Positions 1 through 6,952 of a DNA stretch of 10,202 nt are shown in pieces. The notes below the pieces were generated by a model. The model was given only the letters and a program-made list of their open reading frames with translations, had not been told where the DNA came from and searched no databases. The stretch spans positions 46,886 through 57,087 of the forward strand of contig WKLE02001260.1 of the NCBI GenBank assembly GCA_014885115.2, read 5' to 3'. This stretch comes from Asterionellopsis glacialis. Taxonomy: Eukaryota > Bacillariophyta > Plagiogrammaphyceae > Rhaphoneidales > Asterionellopsidaceae. The number at the start of each line of letters is the position of its first letter. Position 1 is the stretch's first letter. Position numbers and translations under genes: made by a program.

Positions 1-531
1 TGGACCAGCAAGTCCATGCAAGACAAAGGTTTCAATGAACTTTCTGAGAAGAAGTTCTTTGCTTACCTTGGCATGAAAATGACCATGTCCCTTTGTCAGT
101 TGAATGACATTTACCATTATTGGAGAAAGGATATGTTTTTGGGACACCATGATTTTCAACAAACCATGTCCAGGAACGAATTTACATGAATCCGGAGTGC
201 TGTACTTTTGCATGATCCCAATCAGTATGATCACACTGTTTCCAGTACTGATCTCCTGTGGCATTCTAGGAAAATGCTTGATCATTTTCAGAAGAATATT
301 GCACAGGTTGCTGTACCTTTGGGTACCTTTGCACTGGACAAAGCAAGTGCACATACCAAAGCAAGGACAAAAGCTAGTTCTTATCTTCTGTCCAAACCTG
401 ATAATTATGCAATCAGGTTCTACGCTACTGTTGGCAGCAGCAGTGCTTACATTTCCAGTTTATTTGATAACAGATCAGGTAATACCACTGGTGAGTTGGC
501 CAGACAATGTTTCTGTAGACATACAACTTGA
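1..531 (+). pseudogene. Decayed piggyBac-type transposase fragment, open at left edge
   Basis: Reading frame 1 from the first base gives a piggyBac-like (DDE_Tnp_1_7) transposase fragment. Before the stop it carries the family's FQQTMSRNEF block (intact copies read like MSRNRF). An in-frame TGA follows at 187-189, and the homology resumes at once with IRSAVLLHDPNQYD, so the TGA replaces one sense codon, possibly CGA. Further on are WHSRKMLDHFQKN, then FALDKASAHTKARTKASSYL followed by LSKPDNYAIRFYATVG. The Asp coded at 337-339 sits where the first catalytic Asp of piggyBac lies. The reading ends SGNTTGELARQCFCRHTT and a stop at 529-531. The other two catalytic Asp residues and the C-terminal Cys-rich domain are not in this open frame. 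The N-terminus lies beyond the window. A reading from 208 would need a TTG start and is just the part after the stop. No protein is expected from this copy. The family call is firm; the exact ends are not known. Confidence 0.8.
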
Positions 532-597
532 CTTTTGATGACAGGATATGGCTCCGGTTCAGCATCAGATTTTATTTTTATTTAGAATAGGTATTGC

Positions 598-661
598 CAA
601 TATTTCACAAGACTCTCAAAACAACTTTTCAGTACCAGGTACACTAAGAAGAGACAAATCA
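598..661 (+). pseudogene. Possible further transposase scrap after a deletion and frameshift
   Basis: Frame 1 reads YFTRLSKQLF at 601-630, and a neighbouring frame then reads VPGTLRRDKS at 632-661. In intact piggyBac transposases an Asp-Asn-Phe-Tyr-Thr-(Ser/Arg) stretch is followed about 20 residues later by a Gly-Thr-(Val/Leu)-Arg block, so the order and spacing fit. If so, this copy lost roughly the segment between the first and second catalytic Asp, including the second Asp, and also took a frameshift. The match is short and could be chance. I keep it apart from the well-supported part for that reason. Confidence 0.3.
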
Positions 662-694
662 AACAAGAAACACACATGATAAAAACTTAATTGG

Positions 695-948
695 CTTCAT
701 ACTTATTGACTTGAAATTTGACAATTATATTCTTAACTAAATATTGTTTTGTCATGAGACAAGTATATATTCATGAAGAGGATATTACCTGATGTGCAGA
801 CCATACGGCCTTAAGTGAATATACTTCATACTTGTTGACTTGAAATTCAATGATTATATTCTCAACTAAATATTGTTTTGTCACGAGACAAGCATATATT
901 CATGAAAAGGATATTACCCCATGTGCGGACCATACGGCCTTAAGTGAA
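695..948. repeat. Tandem duplication of a 129-bp unit
   Basis: Unit 1 runs 695-823 and unit 2 runs 824-948, where similarity stops. The offset is exactly 129 bp with no indel. By eye there are about 12 differences over about 125 bp, and all but one are transitions. Both copies contain the same landmarks in order: a CTTCATACTT start, AACTAAATATTGTTTTGTCA, GAGACAAG, ATATATTCATGAA, then GACCATACGGCCTTAAGTGA. No open frame runs through it, and no target-site duplication or terminal inverted repeat is evident. It lies directly right of the transposase remnant, so it may be part of that element's non-coding end or a separate satellite-like duplication. Confidence 0.9.
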
Positions 949-1906
949 GATTCATAAAGGCACTATATAAGGTAATTATTGATAACCCCTAATATCTGAG
1001 TTTGAAAAATCAGCCTCAATGGAAAATATAGTATGGAATTAAAAGACATGGAAATCCACGTGATTTTGGTATTGCCCTTTCTGCAGTCAATGCAACCTTA
1101 AGGGTACAAACAAAAATTACCGTATACTAGTATGTCATACACAGGACCATCTCCTTCAAGCAGTAGCATGACACCTACCAGGTACAGTACAGACCATAAA
1201 GTACACGATGTCGCAAAAGAGATTGGAGGCGGCATTTAAAATATTTATATCCAAGCTTGCAATCAACTACCAGGCAGGTATTTATTTTGTGAGAACTTTC
1301 AAGCTTGAACTAGATATTGGGTGACGACTGCCTGTTACTAATTACCATACCAGGTACCTAGTATTGTTGGTTGGTGGTGGACTGCAGTCTCTAGTCATAG
1401 AGTATTGGTACTGGAGTCTACACAAAACTGCTTTTGCTGCTTTACAGATACTCTGCCATTTGTACCCTTCTAATACCAGCATTTTAATATTATGGCATCA
1501 AGTGATCATTTGCTAGCATACATGAACAATTGATTCTTTGCTGCTTTATCTTTTTGGTACAAATCTTCAATACATCCTTGGTTTCACAAACAAGAAGCAT
1601 TTCACTTATAGTTCCTAGCGTACTACAATTCTTCTCTCCCAAGATTTTAGTAGTAATTTTGCTCTATCACTGCTTACTGGAAACGTGTGTTTACAATCCA
1701 ATGGATAACTCATGCGTGGGAAAGAAAAAGGAGAACAGAGAAGTTAACCAGAAAAGAGACAACAGCAGAGAAGTAAAAATATTTGTTTCGGGAAGGGGCA
1801 TAATCATAACAAACAAAACTACACTCTACTATGACCCTTTGGTTTGGAGTAAACATTGGATTTACTAGAACATGCTGTATGCAGGATTCGTCGACTATCT
1901 GGTCGA

Positions 1907-1931
1907 GTATCCATAAACGAGATATGGATAC
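1907..1931. repeat. Perfect 9-bp inverted repeat with 7-base loop
   Basis: GTATCCATA at 1907-1915 is followed by the loop AACGAGA and then by TATGGATAC at 1923-1931, its exact reverse complement. It lies in the gene-free block. The role is unknown; it may be a chance hairpin or part of a non-autonomous element. Confidence 0.75.
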
Positions 1932-2314
1932 GGAGTACCGCACCTCACGAGCGTATCTCCCCTCCTGTACTCCTTTCATTTACTCGTATCTGATTAATTT
2001 TTGTACGAGCACAACCTGGGGTACTACCACACGTTACCAGGTAGAGGATACAAAGGAAGTATAGTACTGCAAAGTAAAAATGAACTATACCTGCTACGAG
2101 GTACATGGAGTGGTTGCTGACTGTTTCAGATCAATCTATTATATACTCTAGCAGCAGTAGAAACTCATCTTATGCGAGTATCATAATATAGTGCTGTACA
2201 GTACATGGTAGCTAACTTTATTTCCCAAAACTCGTTGGGTTAGATTTTGTATCAACTTTATTTTATCACCTATTTATTACGTTATCAGTCAGTACTAGAT
2301 TTTGAATAAGGTTC

Positions 2315-2329
2315 TACAAGTACCTTGTA
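2315..2329. repeat. Short perfect inverted repeat (6-bp arms)
   Basis: TACAAG, a 3-base spacer TAC, then CTTGTA. The central part contains a GTAC core, like several other near-palindromes in this block. No function can be assigned. Confidence 0.6.
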
Positions 2330-2593
2330 AGCAAGTGAACGAGTACAGAACATTTCTTTTTCAATATATTTCTCCATGTTTACGAACCATACTTAAGAGG
2401 TACTCGCACCAATACGTCATAATTATTCGTCTTGAAGGTTACACGACCGACAGTACCAAGGTTAAAAAAGGCAGAGAATGTCACCCAACCCCTAACGTCA
2501 TACATAAACAATGCACCCGTGGCATCATTTTCTATGTACTCCTTCAGTCATATCAATACAGTACATTCGGAAGGGGTAGACTCCTAGGTCCTA

Positions 2594-2605
2594 GTACAAT
2601 TGTAC
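2594..2605. repeat. 12-bp perfect palindrome
   Basis: GTACAATTGTAC is its own reverse complement. It lies about 240 bp upstream of the histone chaperone start codon, so a protein binding site is possible but unproven. It also belongs to the GTAC-rich pattern of the whole block. Confidence 0.6.
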
Positions 2606-2844
2606 CACATGTATATATATGCCTTGAATGGTATTCTGGATGACTGCCTTTCCTCCACGACTTGGTATTTAGGGTCCTACCTGGAACAAGTACAGGTACA
2701 AGTGATTGTCTTGTTGAAGCTACTCGTAAATAAATAGTCCTATTTTAAAACTGCATGATGTAGTATGTAGTGAGTGGAGAAGTTTGGGGGGAATCATTGT
2801 AGTAATAATTGTGGACCTTGAACACCCTTTGAAATTAAGAAACT

Positions 2845-4614
2845 ATGACGAGAAGGGAAAAAGAGGAGGGAATTTCCTCGAGGAAAGAGGCACCAACTTC
2901 TAAGACAGCAGAAACAGCACTTACTGGTGCCGAGGATAGGCAGAATTCGACTCCCACCATGACTGAAAACGCCGGGATGAAGGACCCTCCGATGACATTT
3001 TCTCCGTCGTCGTTTGCGCCACTTTCGTATGAAGATATTAAAAATTCGGACGCACCCTATCTTACAATTCAACATGCAGTGAATGGTCGCCTGCGAGAGG
3101 CAATTGAAACAGTTGTAGACTCAATCAATACGACGAAATCACAACTTCGTAAATACTATGAAAGCCAACAACAAGGAGATGAGAAGGGTGACGAACATGC
3201 TATCTATGAAAAAGTTATTTATCACGAGTCGTTAGCTCCTCTTTATGATCTTTACGGTACAACCCTCATGTCTTTGGTTCAGATTTCTTCTGTGGGGGAC
3301 CACAACAGTAACAACTCCAGCAATGAAAATGGTGGGAGCAATGATAGTAATGATAATGATTTCGAGCTAAATAAAATGACGACAAATGATGATGTTATTG
3401 ATAAACCTACGAAGGAAGAACGGCTCCAGTGGGTCACAACGGCAGGCACAAATTTAGAATTGGCTTGTCGCATCCTAAAATCTATGATTGCAAAACAAAA
3501 TAAAGTTGCTGTAGGGGGCAATGGGGGAGATTACTTTTGGATGGAATTAGCATCCATTCACGACCGGTTGGGAGAATTTTACAGACATAATGGCTCAATC
3601 CATGATGCGATTGTGAATTATGAGGAATGTTTAAAAATTCGTGAACGGTTCTTAGAAATCTTTGATGAGAATTTAGCCCATACCAATGTTGATTTGGCAG
3701 ATATGTATCTTCTTGCATTCTATCAGGCGCTCTTTGATGAAAAACATAATAATGAAGAAAACCTAAAAGTCACTGCTGCTGACATTTCTGCTAACATTGC
3801 TGCTACTGAGTCGTCTAATGCTATTTCAAACGGCTTCTCTAAAGGAACAGCACATCTAAACAATGGAGCTGTTGTGACGAAGGTTTCTCACGACATAGAT
3901 ACCAACATGGTAGATGATGAATTACTCGACCATTTCAAAACCAGTGCAGCGAATCATTATTTGGCAGCTGCGAGGTCTATTGCAAGTCTCATTGCCATTC
4001 ATTGTGGTGCAGACCCTAGCATCATTCCTATTCCTGAAGTGTTGGATAATAACAATCACAGCAACACCGGCAAGAATGAAAAATCATTACCGTCGGATGA
4101 CCAAAAGCCGCGTGCTGGGAAAACTGCTGGTTTGGATGATGATGAACATGACACAAAATTACCGTCATCGAATGATCACCAAAAGCCGCTTGCTAGGAAG
4201 ACTGCTGGACTTGATGATGATGGAAAACAACAACAAAATGGAAAACGAAAATGGGAAGGACGAAAGCATCACGATGATTATCTTGTGAAAGTCTTAGCCA
4301 TGAAAGATATTCATGATATCGTAAAAATGCTAACTATTGAAGGTGGTTCATTGAATGTCGTCATGGAATTACAAGATGAACTTGATCGTCTTTTTGCGAA
4401 AGTCGCAGAAGTTTATGGACGCTCGGAAAGTGACAATAACAATGGATCTTCTGACGATGACGAAAACGTAAGTAGTGGTAATTTTGACGAGAAAGAAAAG
4501 TCTGAAGGAGGAGTAGAGACATCCGAACCTGCGGCAGAAGCAGCGCCCAAGTATTCAACTTCAAATGGAGAGAAGAAAGATGAGCATTCGTCGAAACGAT
4601 TGAAGAAAGGGTGA
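2845..4614 (+). CDS. NASP/Sim3/Hif1-like (SHNi-TPR) histone chaperone
   Basis: This 589-residue protein belongs to the N1/NASP family, which binds and stores histones H3 (and H1 in animals) and hands them on for chromatin assembly. TPR-like helices start at about 68-100 (YLTIQHAVNGRLREAIETVV), followed by LAPLYDLYGTTLMSLVQ at 130-146. An Asn/Asp/Ser-rich acidic loop (151-190) comes next, then ERLQWVTTAGTNLELACRIL. The signature SHNi-TPR motif is at about 236-290 (LGEFYRHNGSIHDAIVNYEE, then CLKIRERFLEIF). An acidic loop interrupting the TPRs is typical of NASP. A later helix (365-388) and a coiled-coil-like segment (484-525) follow. The tail is acidic and ends in a basic KRLKKG, a likely nuclear signal. 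An in-frame TAA at 2836-2838 makes the ATG at 2845 the first in frame. Met39 (2959) has a stronger CACCATGA context and could be an alternative start. No intron is needed. The next gene converges on it 513 bp away. Confidence 0.85.
   Translation: MTRREKEEGISSRKEAPTSKTAETALTGAEDRQNSTPTMTENAGMKDPPMTFSPSSFAPLSYEDIKNSDAPYLTIQHAVNGRLREAIETVVDSINTTKSQLRKYYESQQQGDEKGDEHAIYEKVIYHESLAPLYDLYGTTLMSLVQISSVGDHNSNNSSNENGGSNDSNDNDFELNKMTTNDDVIDKPTKEERLQWVTTAGTNLELACRILKSMIAKQNKVAVGGNGGDYFWMELASIHDRLGEFYRHNGSIHDAIVNYEECLKIRERFLEIFDENLAHTNVDLADMYLLAFYQALFDEKHNNEENLKVTAADISANIAATESSNAISNGFSKGTAHLNNGAVVTKVSHDIDTNMVDDELLDHFKTSAANHYLAAARSIASLIAIHCGADPSIIPIPEVLDNNNHSNTGKNEKSLPSDDQKPRAGKTAGLDDDEHDTKLPSSNDHQKPLARKTAGLDDDGKQQQNGKRKWEGRKHHDDYLVKVLAMKDIHDIVKMLTIEGGSLNVVMELQDELDRLFAKVAEVYGRSESDNNNGSSDDDENVSSGNFDEKEKSEGGVETSEPAAEAAPKYSTSNGEKKDEHSSKRLKKG
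4087..4221 (+). repeat. Two-copy repeat inside the histone chaperone gene
   Basis: Residues 415-433 and 439-459 share the pattern LPS..D..QKP.A.KTAGLDDD, at a spacing of 24 residues (72 bp). The second copy has two extra residues. The repeat lies in the low-complexity linker between the last TPR-like helix and the coiled-coil segment. It is probably a recent in-frame duplication that lengthens an acidic linker, not a folded domain. Confidence 0.8.
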
Positions 4615-5127
4615 GATGATTGTAATCTTAGACATGCATCAACATATATTGGGTTAAAATTTTTGAACCTTGACAAAGAAAGACTTAAGTATCTATTTGC
4701 ATAATAATTAAAAGATGCATCTGTGGGGTTGAAAGTACTGCAATAATCTGATGCTTCATTTTTTAGTATGGCTACGGTACACCATAGCGATGATGAAGAC
4801 CATAATCACCAACATTGCACAAACCTCAACTTTACAATTCATAGACCACCAAATAGTCTTTAAAAAAAGGTAATATGGAAGCCCTTATCGGTAACTATAC
4901 CCATTTTTCCTCTTCAAGAGGCAGGGTCTTATCGATTTCTCTAGAATTTTAAAAATTTCGGGGGTTCCTTTTTAGATATCTTAAATTTTCTATATCTTTT
5001 TAGAAGAAATTAGTTTTAGTGGTAATCATCAAACAATCTTCTTTGCGCATCTCTCTGATTGATCAATATATATACACACACATTTATAGATAGATAGAAA
5101 GAAATCATGCACAATATATTTTAAAAG
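4615..5127. other. Intergenic spacer between convergent genes
   Basis: This AT-rich spacer separates the ends of the histone chaperone and CENP-B-like genes and should carry both 3' UTRs. No AATAAA signal is seen on either strand close to either stop codon. A 31-codon ATG frame (4768-4863, start MATVHHSDDEDHNHQH) follows a TTTTTTAG that resembles a splice acceptor, but nothing else supports it as a gene. Runs of A/T and a small microsatellite lie toward the right end. Confidence 0.6.
5065..5098. repeat. Compound microsatellite (TA, CA, TAGA)
   Basis: A short run of TA dinucleotides passes into a few CA dinucleotides and then, after TTTA, into TAGA tetramers. It lies just beyond the 3' end of the CENP-B-like gene and probably falls in or near its 3' UTR. 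Such compound tracts usually vary in length between strains. Confidence 0.7.
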
Positions 5128-6072
5128 TTACATTCTGGACAGCTCGTGTTTGATAAGTTCCTTTTCAAATGAATCAAGAGCATATATCGGTATGTTCTCC
5201 TTTTTGGCATACATACGAAGCTTGTTGATATATTCTTCAGCATCAAAGTAGGATTGAATTTTCAGATTAGTTGAATTGTTGTTGTCGTTACTGTTGTTCT
5301 TGCTTTTATTGTTATTATTTTCATCAATACCTGAACCATCACTACCGCCACCACCAACATTATCTTCGATGGCATAATCATCACCATCAACATTGTTATT
5401 GCTTTGAAGTTCGTGTCGTTTCAAGACATTATCAATCCATCCTGATGATATATTAAAATTTTGATATTTTGGATATTGGGGAAGAAGTTTTTGTTTCCTA
5501 ATTTCACATTGTTGTTTCATAAGTTTCCAACTAACGACGGTAGTAGCAGTAGTAGTAGTAGTAGTATGACGATGAAGTTTATTACGCAGTTTGACATACT
5601 GTACTAATTTCATTTCAACTTCATGATAGGTACCCTTTCGTAATCGTTTACGTCCCTTGGCTGTTTCACCTGGAATAAAATTACCACTACGAAATTCACG
5701 TAATCGTCTTCGAAAGGTATGTGCTGTACTTTCTGTATATTTGATAGGTGTATCATTAGATTTTAAAAATTCACTGACTGATAATTTAGTTTTAAGATCA
5801 CCACCACCAACCTCTTGTTTGCACTTTGTAGTATACAATACACATGCTTTGTACCACTCATGACGTTCATAGGTTGTAAACTTTGTACCAATACGCGGAT
5901 CAGGGCGTTTCCGCTTATTATTATTAGTAGTAGTGGTATTAGTGACTGTAGTTGAATCGTTTGTAGCCGTGACTTTTGTTGCTGTTGTTGCTGTAGTAGG
6001 TTTCAATGAAGTCGCAGTTGCCATTTCTTCTGTCCTTGTCAATGATGATTCTTCTTCTATAGATGAGGCCAT
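5128..6072 (-). CDS. CENP-B-type helix-turn-helix protein without a transposase domain
   Basis: This is a 314-residue, probably nuclear, DNA-binding protein. After a Ser/Thr-rich N-terminus and a basic KRKRP (53-57), a conserved-looking block at 59-132 includes YERHEWYKACVLY and TFRRRLREFRSGNF. It may be a degenerate first helix-turn-helix, as in CENP-B/pogo proteins. Residues about 148-221 match the CENP-B-type HTH: YHEVEMKLVQYVKLRNK, VSWKLMKQQCEI, and the hallmark FNISSGWIDNVLKRHEL (F..S.GW.....+RH). A Thr run (about 170-178) is inserted between helices of this domain. An Asp/Gly/Asn-rich linker (222-269) leads to a charged helical C-terminus. Pogo/Tigger transposases continue with a DDE nuclease of about 200 residues; here the protein ends instead. 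It is therefore either a domesticated DNA-binding domain or a lineage-specific family. The DNA target is unknown. No in-frame ATG lies further upstream. Confidence 0.75.
   Translation of the reverse strand: MASSIEEESSLTRTEEMATATSLKPTTATTATKVTATNDSTTVTNTTTTNNNKRKRPDPRIGTKFTTYERHEWYKACVLYTTKCKQEVGGGDLKTKLSVSEFLKSNDTPIKYTESTAHTFRRRLREFRSGNFIPGETAKGRKRLRKGTYHEVEMKLVQYVKLRNKLHRHTTTTTTATTVVSWKLMKQQCEIRKQKLLPQYPKYQNFNISSGWIDNVLKRHELQSNNNVDGDDYAIEDNVGGGGSDGSGIDENNNNKSKNNSNDNNNSTNLKIQSYFDAEEYINKLRMYAKKENIPIYALDSFEKELIKHELSRM
5539..5567. repeat. GTA/TAC microsatellite in coding sequence
   Basis: A near-perfect trinucleotide run, broken by one AGC, encodes the Thr tract inside the CENP-B-type helix-turn-helix of the minus-strand gene (read as ACT codons, plus one GCT for Ala). 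Its length can change in steps of one residue without breaking the frame. Confidence 0.8.
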
Positions 6073-6952
6073 ATTCTTATTTGTAATGTCAAATAGGTTG
6101 GTAGGCTTAAACTCTACACAGGATGCACAACTTTTTTTAGGGAAGATGAGAAGGAGGAAACGATATAATAATTGGTGTCGACAGCAAAGCTAAAGCATCT
6201 CAAGTGAGCTAACGCTTGTGAAGAAAGTGGTTTTGTAGGTTGCGTCTGACGAAAAAACATTGAAATAAAAACGAAGAATTTAGGTTCTGGTTAAATGTTA
6301 TAAGTTTGTTTCAACTGAATTATTCATGTAAACTGTAGCACGTAGCTGACTCAAACGGCGAATTCAGTTTATAAATACTTTTTAGTGTAAATTAAAGAAT
6401 TAAAATATACCTATATTTCTGAAAATGACCCCTCATCTCTCTGACTAGCTTTGGTTGTTCTGTGCCGAGATTTTGATGGGTGAAGTCTAGTCCTTCATAA
6501 GGTCGGGCTAAAGTTACATGGCGATATGACGTTTTTGTGAAAGAAAGAAATGTTAGGGGTTAATTTGTAGTGATGATTTTTAATAATATATAATATCCTT
6601 AAAATAGAGATTTCTATATTATCATTATTACTATTTTTTGTCCAGATCCTACAGGTACGGTTCTGACTGACTGTCCGTACGAACGGGGGATCTTTCATCG
6701 CCAAAATATTTTATAATACAGGTACAACTTTCCATACAGTATATTTTTTACAAAAGGTATTTTTAGTATTGCTTTGAGAGTTCTTAAGACATTTGGAAAA
6801 AAGGAACACAACAAGGCGAAGAGCCGACGAAGCGAAGCTCCTCACTTGTTCTCTGATGGTAACGTATGCAGAGTCCTCTCTAGAGAGTCCAATATCAAAG
6901 AACAACACATCGATCTAAAGATAGAGGGGGTCGACAGAGCTGTCAACAGACA
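6073..6952. other. 880-bp spacer between divergent genes
   Basis: Both flanking genes start outward from here, so the spacer should hold two promoters and 5' UTRs. It is AT-rich, with no plausible gene. Visible structures are GTACGG at 6655-6660 matched by CCGTAC about 14 bases on, an imperfect stem (AACAAG 6810-6815 with CTTGTT 6845-6850, inner GAGC with GCTC), and a 12-bp palindrome at 6876-6887. ATATATAATAT near 6586 and TTTTATAATAC near 6711 are TATA-like, but such strings are common in AT-rich DNA and I do not assign a promoter. Confidence 0.6.
6876..6887. repeat. 12-bp palindrome upstream of the glycosyltransferase-like gene
   Basis: CTCTCTAGAGAG is a perfect palindrome 66 bp before the start codon. 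It is overlapped by a near direct repeat of AGAGTCC (6870-6876 and 6884-6890). The TAG in its middle (6881-6883) is in frame with the downstream gene and sets the upstream limit of that reading frame. Confidence 0.7.

Larger units (their letters stand above)
949..2844. other. Gene-free, GTAC-rich intergenic block
   Basis: I find no convincing gene on either strand in about 1.9 kb. The few frames of 70-113 codons show no recognisable domain and overlap one another, and some lack an ATG. The stretch is marked by many GTAC tetramers and by recurring motifs of the CCAGGTA type, for example near 1177, 1268, 1348 and 2034, with a looser variant near 2690. It also holds several short inverted repeats. 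This is most easily read as old repeat or transposon DNA plus the upstream region of the histone chaperone gene at its right end. No clear TATA box was found in the last 85 bp. Confidence 0.6.

Noticed and set aside
1..960. TTAA sites (for example 687-690, 811-814, 940-943) as piggyBac insertion footprints.
   Set aside because: TTAA is common in AT-rich DNA, and I could not pair any two sites with terminal inverted repeats.
1530..2643. Several open frames of 77-113 codons on both strands.
   Set aside because: They overlap each other, show no known domain and no coding-like composition, and sit in repeat-like DNA. They are as expected by chance.
2873..2886. 14-bp palindrome TTTCCTCGAGGAAA near the 5' end of the histone chaperone gene.
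   Set aside because: It is fully inside codons of the gene, and the region is Lys/Arg/Glu-rich with purine-rich codons. I have no independent reason to see a site here.
2941..2960. GAATTCGACTCCC, which looks somewhat like a tRNA T-loop.
   Set aside because: No acceptor, D or anticodon arm pairs around it, and it lies inside the histone chaperone gene. No tRNA was found anywhere in the window.
2794..4676. Other-frame and antisense open frames over the histone chaperone gene.
   Set aside because: They are shadows of the main frame, which alone shows family motifs.
5271..6193. Plus-strand frames opposite the CENP-B-like gene, rich in His, Cys, Tyr or Val.
   Set aside because: Their composition is the antisense reading of Asn and Thr repeat codons, so they are not separate genes.
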